A stretch of 8,964 nucleotides of DNA, from assembly GCF_023229105.1 (NCBI RefSeq), contig NZ_JALNZY010000083.1:1-8964 (forward strand), read 5' to 3'. Origin of the DNA: Sulfurimonas sp. (GTDB taxonomy: Bacteria > Campylobacterota > Campylobacteria > Campylobacterales > Sulfurimonadaceae). Both the position numbers and the translations under genes were made by a program. The notes beneath the pieces are model-generated. The model was not told the DNA's origin, did no database searches, and was given only the letters and a program-made list of their open reading frames with translations. Shown here piece by piece: positions 6,084-8,964 of this stretch; position 1 is the stretch's first letter, and the number at the start of each line of letters is the position of its first letter.

Positions 6084-6425
6084 TTCTATTGCAACAACCG
6101 CGATGGCGTAATCCCCATCATGCGTAATAGAGAGACTAATATTTAAAATACTAAATCTTTTTAAAAGTTTATCTGATACTTTTAGTTTTGGGGCACCATT
6201 TGCTGTTTTATATATTATCATATCTTTAAAACTGCATTCTAAACCGATTCCTACGCCAAGAGCTTTTGCGCATGCCTCTTTAGCAGCCCAAAAACCTGAG
6301 GCAGTTTTATAATTTTTTACAAGCTCTATTTCAGATGACGATAAAAATCTCTTAAGAGCTTTTTCTCCAAAGCGCTCAATAAGACCTCTCATACGAGATG
6401 TTTTAATAAGATCTATACCTATCAT
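6057..6425 (-). CDS. acpS: Holo-[acyl-carrier-protein] synthase
   Basis: A 122-residue protein, the usual AcpS length. The enzyme transfers 4'-phosphopantetheine from coenzyme A to a serine of acyl carrier protein, activating fatty-acid synthesis. Signatures are 'MIGIDLIKTSRM' with the Mg-binding D5, 'FLSSSEIELV' and 'ASGFWAAKEACAKALGVGI' with the catalytic Glu (E50), and the C-terminal 'LSITHDGDYAIAVVAIE'. The ATG directly follows the fliL stop (TAAATG) and has no strong ribosome site of its own, so its translation probably depends on fliL. The fliL-acpS pairing is a known arrangement in Campylobacterota. The 3' end overlaps thiS tail to tail by 27 bases. Confidence 0.96.
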   Translation of the reverse strand: MIGIDLIKTSRMRGLIERFGEKALKRFLSSSEIELVKNYKTASGFWAAKEACAKALGVGIGLECSFKDMIIYKTANGAPKLKVSDKLLKRFSILNISLSITHDGDYAIAVVAIESTATDKIK

Positions 6426-6974
6426 TTACTGAATAACAAACTCTGTAAAGTATATACCTTTTATGCTTCCGTCTGTTATCATTGAATTTAATGTATCAAT
6501 AATCTGTTCTGAGACTTTTTGTTTCCCTTTTTTAGAGGAGATCTCCTCTAGGGTTTTGGATGTTAAAATCCTTATAATTCTATCTCTTACAACAGGAGAT
6601 TTATTGTCAAGTTCAGAAGTAAGCTCTTTTCCGTTTAGCTCTAGCGAGATAGTGGCTTTTAGATAACGGCGACCTGCATCACTCTTTAAGTTGACGGTAA
6701 AAGTATCAAGCGGATATAAAATACCAATCTCACTTAATTTTCTTGAAACCGTTTCTTCAGAGTCTCTATTGGCTCTGTATGATGTGCTTTGTTGAGTTTG
6801 TTGAACTTGCTGAGAAGTATTTTGTTGAATACTTGCACTCTTATCATCTTCGCTCAATAAAAGAACAGTAACTATGGCACCAGCGATGACAATGAGCACT
6901 AAAACAACAATGATAATAATCATTAACATCTTACTTGATTTTTTCTTCTCTTCTTTGCTCTCTTCAGCAGCCAT
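6426..6974 (-). CDS. fliL: Flagellar basal-body-associated protein FliL
   Basis: A 182-residue inner-membrane protein. A short charged cytoplasmic tail (1-16, Glu/Lys-rich) precedes one membrane helix at 17-40 ('MLMIIIIVVLVLIVIAGAIV'). A Gln/Ser-rich periplasmic linker (45-70) then leads to the FliL domain (about 85-182) with 'YPLDTFTVNL', 'RRYLKATISLEL', 'PVVRDRIIRILTSKT' and the end 'GIYFTEFVIQ'. FliL surrounds the flagellar stator and supports torque. The linker is somewhat long and Gln-rich. An AAGGAAAA ribosome site lies upstream of the ATG at 6974. It is the first gene of a two-gene unit with acpS. It is the only motility structural gene in the window and links to the chemosensory operon only by theme, not by transcription. 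Confidence 0.95.
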   Translation of the reverse strand: MAAEESKEEKKKSSKMLMIIIIVVLVLIVIAGAIVTVLLLSEDDKSASIQQNTSQQVQQTQQSTSYRANRDSEETVSRKLSEIGILYPLDTFTVNLKSDAGRRYLKATISLELNGKELTSELDNKSPVVRDRIIRILTSKTLEEISSKKGKQKVSEQIIDTLNSMITDGSIKGIYFTEFVIQ

Positions 6975-6999
6975 GGTTTTTCCTTGATTTTATTTTGCT

Positions 7000-7005
7000 A
7001 GTATA
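7000..7005 (-). promoter_or_regulatory. -10 box (TATACT) for fliL-acpS
   Basis: On the minus strand TATACT, preceded by TTTTTTGA, lies about 26 bases upstream of the fliL ATG. It matches the vegetative sigma factor pattern of a T-rich stretch followed by TATAAT. I see no sigma-54 GG-GC element or clear FliA box, so fliL appears to be expressed constitutively. Confidence 0.5.
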
Positions 7006-7038
7006 TCAAAAAATGTATTATTATCTAAATAAGTGCAA

Positions 7039-7296
7039 TTAATCACAAATAGGGATATCGAGAGTTTTTATAATCTCCTCAAATATATCACCCACAATTC
7101 TATCTACGTCATCTTGGTACTCTATAACCATAACATCTTTCGTATCAGATATATTACATGTATATGTCAGAGGTTTTATATCATACTTTGCAATAATTTT
7201 ATCAACCGTAGAGCAGACTAGTTCACACTCCTCTTTTGTTTCGTATGCAATTGATAGTTTGGCGTATTTCTCTTCACTTTTTACTTGTGCGTCCAT
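7039..7296 (-). CDS. Small conserved-looking protein of unknown function (85 residues)
   Basis: I do not recognise this gene with confidence. It is a cytoplasmic, soluble, acidic protein with no signal peptide or membrane helix. Predicted order is strand ('AKLSIAY'), helix ('KEECELVCSTVDKIIAKY'), strand ('PLTYTCNI'), strand ('KDVMVIEYQ'), helix ('DRIVGDIFEEIIKTL'). This beta-alpha-beta-beta-alpha pattern and the length resemble Pcc1-type (KEOPS subunit) small proteins, but that is shape only. Four cysteines lie at 24, 28, 47 and 84, the first two as C-x3-C. An AAAGGAA ribosome site and a TATAAT box precede the ATG at 7296, supporting real expression. It sits between radA and fliL with gaps on both sides, so it is probably transcribed alone. 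Confidence 0.75.
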   Translation of the reverse strand: MDAQVKSEEKYAKLSIAYETKEECELVCSTVDKIIAKYDIKPLTYTCNISDTKDVMVIEYQDDVDRIVGDIFEEIIKTLDIPICD

Positions 7297-7324
7297 ATTT
7301 AATAATTCCTTTAAAATTTTTAAA

Positions 7325-7330
7325 ATTATA
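7325..7330 (-). promoter_or_regulatory. -10 box (TATAAT) for the 85-residue gene
   Basis: A perfect TATAAT within 'TTGTATAATTTT' on the minus strand lies about 29 bases upstream of the ATG at 7296. The nine bases TGTATAATT are identical to those around the radA -10 box. Confidence 0.6.
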
Positions 7331-7338
7331 CAATGAAT

Positions 7339-7360
7339 ACATTAAAACAGATTTTAATGT
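7339..7360 (-). terminator. Perfect 9-bp hairpin after radA (probable terminator)
   Basis: ACATTAAAA and TTTTAATGT are exact complements flanking a four-base loop, starting nine bases past the radA stop codon. The stem is AT-rich and no long T-run follows, so as an intrinsic terminator it is weak. It could also be an operator for the downstream 85-residue gene, whose -10 box lies nine bases further on. Confidence 0.5.
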
Positions 7361-7368
7361 CTAAGCAA

Positions 7369-8715
7369 TCAGTACCATTCAAGAAGTTTTGTAACTTCAT
7401 CGACGATAAAAGTTTTGATATTTGATTTTTCAAGAGGCTTTTTTGAAACTAGTGCCTTTGAGATATTTTGCATACTTGCTTCTTTTAGTCTAGCATCCAT
7501 GGCATACACCTCTCTAACATCACCTACTAGAGAAACCTCTCCTATAAAAACTGTTTGCTTAGAGATTGCACGATTTCTAAAACTACTTATGATTGCAGCT
7601 AAAATAGCTAAATCTGCAGAGGTTTCACTTATTTTTATGCCGCCGGTAATGTTTATAAAGACATCATAGCCAGAGAGAGGAATCTCAAGCTTTCTCTCTA
7701 AGAGTGCTAAGAGCATGTTTAGTCTGTTTGTATCAAAACCTGTAGCTTGTCTTTTTGAGTTTGCCGTGTGAGACTCTGATACAAGCGCTTGAACCTCTAA
7801 TATTATGGGGCGAGAACCCTCCATAATAACCGTTAAAGCAGAACCTGCTTGCTCTGAGTTGCGATTAAAAAAGCGTGATGCAACATCTGTCGCAGAGACG
7901 AGCCCATCGCCTCTCATCTCAAAAACGCCTATCTCACTTGTCGGTCCAAAGCGGTTTTTAAATCCTCTGAGTATTCTAAGTTCTTGCGAGGAGTCTCCTT
8001 CAAAATACAAAACTGTATCTACCATGTGCTCTAAAACTCTTGGACCGGCAATTGAGCCCTCTTTTGTGATATGTCCTATAATAAAGATGGCGATATTTTT
8101 CTCTTTTGCGATGCGCATCAACTCAAAAGTAATCTGCCTGACCTGTGTAACCGAACCGGGCGCAGATGAGATATTTTCAGAGTAGAGTGTTTGAATGGAG
8201 TCGATAATTATAAAATCATATTTACGATATTCAAGCTCTGTTAAAACCTGCTCCAGCCTTATTTCACTTAGCAGATACAAGGAGTTATGATTTGCATCTA
8301 GACGATTTGCACGAAGCTTTATCTGACCTGCCGACTCCTCTCCTGTTACGTAAAGAACATTTTTTCCGCTTGAGGCTATATCGCCGCCTACCTTTAAAAG
8401 TAGGGTTGATTTTCCTACACCCGGGCTTCCGCCTATAAGAGTAAGAGAGCCGGGAACAACGCCCCCGCCAAGCACCATATCTAGCTCAATATTTCCGGAA
8501 CTAAATCTAAATACTTCTTCCTCTTTTATATCGTTGATGCTTTTTGCTTTTGCAGAGGAACTAGAAGCTGATTTTGTCTTTTTTACAACTTCTTGCTGAT
8601 GCTCATTAAGCTCTACAAAAGAGTCCCATGCTCCGCAGTTTGTACATTTTCCCATCCATCTAGGAGTTGTTAAACCACAGTGCTGACACTCAAAAAGAAT
8701 CTTTTTTTTAGACAT
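7369..8715 (-). CDS. radA: DNA repair and branch-migration ATPase RadA (Sms)
   Basis: A 448-residue cytoplasmic protein, full family length. It is a RecA-like ATPase that drives branch migration in recombination and helps process stalled forks. In order it shows a C4 zinc finger (C10-x2-C13 ... C24-x2-C27, 'CQHCG ... CTNCG'), Walker A 'GGSPGVGKST' (95-104), Walker B 'FIIIDSIQTL' (168-177), the RadA-specific 'KNRFG' (253-257), and a Lon-protease-like C-terminal domain with 'GGIKISETSADLAILAA' and 'GEVSLVGDVREV'. I set the start at ATG 8715 because the in-frame GTG at 8754 lies upstream of the -10 box and would not be transcribed, and because the family begins just before the zinc finger. An AAAAGG sequence about ten bases upstream is the likely ribosome site. 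It is transcribed from its own promoter after ftsY. Confidence 0.97.
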   Translation of the reverse strand: MSKKKILFECQHCGLTTPRWMGKCTNCGAWDSFVELNEHQQEVVKKTKSASSSSAKAKSINDIKEEEVFRFSSGNIELDMVLGGGVVPGSLTLIGGSPGVGKSTLLLKVGGDIASSGKNVLYVTGEESAGQIKLRANRLDANHNSLYLLSEIRLEQVLTELEYRKYDFIIIDSIQTLYSENISSAPGSVTQVRQITFELMRIAKEKNIAIFIIGHITKEGSIAGPRVLEHMVDTVLYFEGDSSQELRILRGFKNRFGPTSEIGVFEMRGDGLVSATDVASRFFNRNSEQAGSALTVIMEGSRPIILEVQALVSESHTANSKRQATGFDTNRLNMLLALLERKLEIPLSGYDVFINITGGIKISETSADLAILAAIISSFRNRAISKQTVFIGEVSLVGDVREVYAMDARLKEASMQNISKALVSKKPLEKSNIKTFIVDEVTKLLEWY

Positions 8716-8745
8716 GTTTTTTAGCCTTTTGGAGGTATTTGAAGA

Positions 8746-8751
8746 ATTATA
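8746..8751 (-). promoter_or_regulatory. -10 box (TATAAT) for radA
   Basis: A perfect TATAAT within 'AAGTGTATAATTC' on the minus strand lies about 30 bases upstream of the radA ATG at 8715, predicting a transcript start near 8739. Confidence 0.6.
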
Positions 8752-8775
8752 CACTTATAGTTTTGAAGATGATGA

Positions 8776-8798
8776 AAATATGACAAATTGTCATATTT
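8776..8798. promoter_or_regulatory. Perfect 11-bp inverted repeat between ftsY and radA
   Basis: Arms AAATATGACAA and TTGTCATATTT are exact reverse complements around one central A at 8787. The centre is about 48 bases upstream of the predicted radA transcript start. The near-absence of a spacer suits a dimeric protein-binding site. On the minus strand the right arm is followed by TTTTC, so an ftsY terminator is the other reading. The two arms of such a tight palindrome could only pair in RNA by opening the centre into a loop. Confidence 0.6.
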
Positions 8799-8843
8799 GG
8801 AATGATTGTTTATATGCTGAAGCTATTTTTGTAGAGTGTAATG

Positions 8844-8964
8844 TTAGTTTTCTTCTATAAAAATAGCATCAAGCAAGCTCTCGACAAACTCATACTTGTC
8901 AAAAGGGGTTAAGTTTTCGGGTTGTTCGCCTGTTCCCACATATAAGATAGGTAACTCTAGTGCA
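8844..8964 (-). CDS. ftsY: Signal recognition particle receptor FtsY, C-terminal end (runs off the right edge)
   Basis: Only the last 39 residues are present: 'ALELPILYVGTGEQPENLTP', then 'FDKYEFVESLLDAIFIEEN' and TAA. This is the characteristic end of the SRP-family GTPase domain, where 'P..Y.G.GE....L.PFD...FV..L' closes the fold. FtsY is the membrane-associated receptor that docks ribosome-SRP complexes at the Sec translocon. The GTP-binding motifs lie outside the window. Ffh shares the fold but continues into an M domain after this region, so the stop here favours FtsY. A 128-base gap separates it from radA. Confidence 0.9.
   Translation of the reverse strand, partial: ALELPILYVGTGEQPENLTPFDKYEFVESLLDAIFIEEN

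Noticed and set aside
8716..8754. N-terminal extension of RadA from GTG 8754.
   Set aside because: The TATAAT promoter box lies inside the extension, and RadA proteins begin just before the zinc finger.

Overview
The window looks like chromosomal DNA from a Campylobacterota (Epsilonproteobacteria) species, probably a free-living Sulfurimonas-like bacterium. The evidence is AT-rich coding with short intergenic gaps, a fliL-acpS gene pair, TATAAT-type promoters without an obvious -35 box, histidine kinases of the 'HE.YTPLS ... IYDDL' type, and a dense set of response regulators. The species assignment is inferred from protein character and gene order, not from a database match.

Layout. Positions 1-2931 (minus strand) hold a tight chemosensory operon. 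In transcription order it encodes a long response regulator with a repeat-bearing linker, a stand-alone CheY-like receiver, a CheW adaptor, and the N-terminal part of a methyl-accepting chemotaxis protein that runs off the left edge. Divergently, 3046-4964 (plus strand) holds a hybrid histidine kinase and an OmpR/PhoB-type regulator that overlap by ATGA. The 114 bases between the two start codons carry a helical-turn direct repeat and an inverted repeat over a likely promoter. A second OmpR-type regulator (5042-5788, minus) converges on the first and ends at a hairpin terminator. Together these encode five receiver domains in about 4.7 kb but only one visible kinase catalytic domain.

The right half is mostly housekeeping. 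thiS (plus) overlaps the 3' end of acpS (minus) tail to tail. acpS follows fliL with no gap (TAAATG). Then come an unassigned 85-residue protein, radA/sms, and the C-terminal end of ftsY, all on the minus strand. Most intergenic gaps here contain a recognisable -10 box, and two contain perfect inverted repeats. The one upstream of radA (two 11-base arms around a single base) is the most striking.

How the genes work together. MCP, CheW, CheY and the long regulator probably form one sensory branch feeding a CheA encoded elsewhere or just left of the window. The divergent kinase and OmpR regulator probably form a self-contained two-component system. The shared intergenic region suggests the two branches may be co-regulated. 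No mobile element, tRNA, rRNA or CRISPR array was seen. The most unusual items are the kinase with two H-boxes flanking its receiver, the repeat-linked long regulator, and the palindrome upstream of radA.
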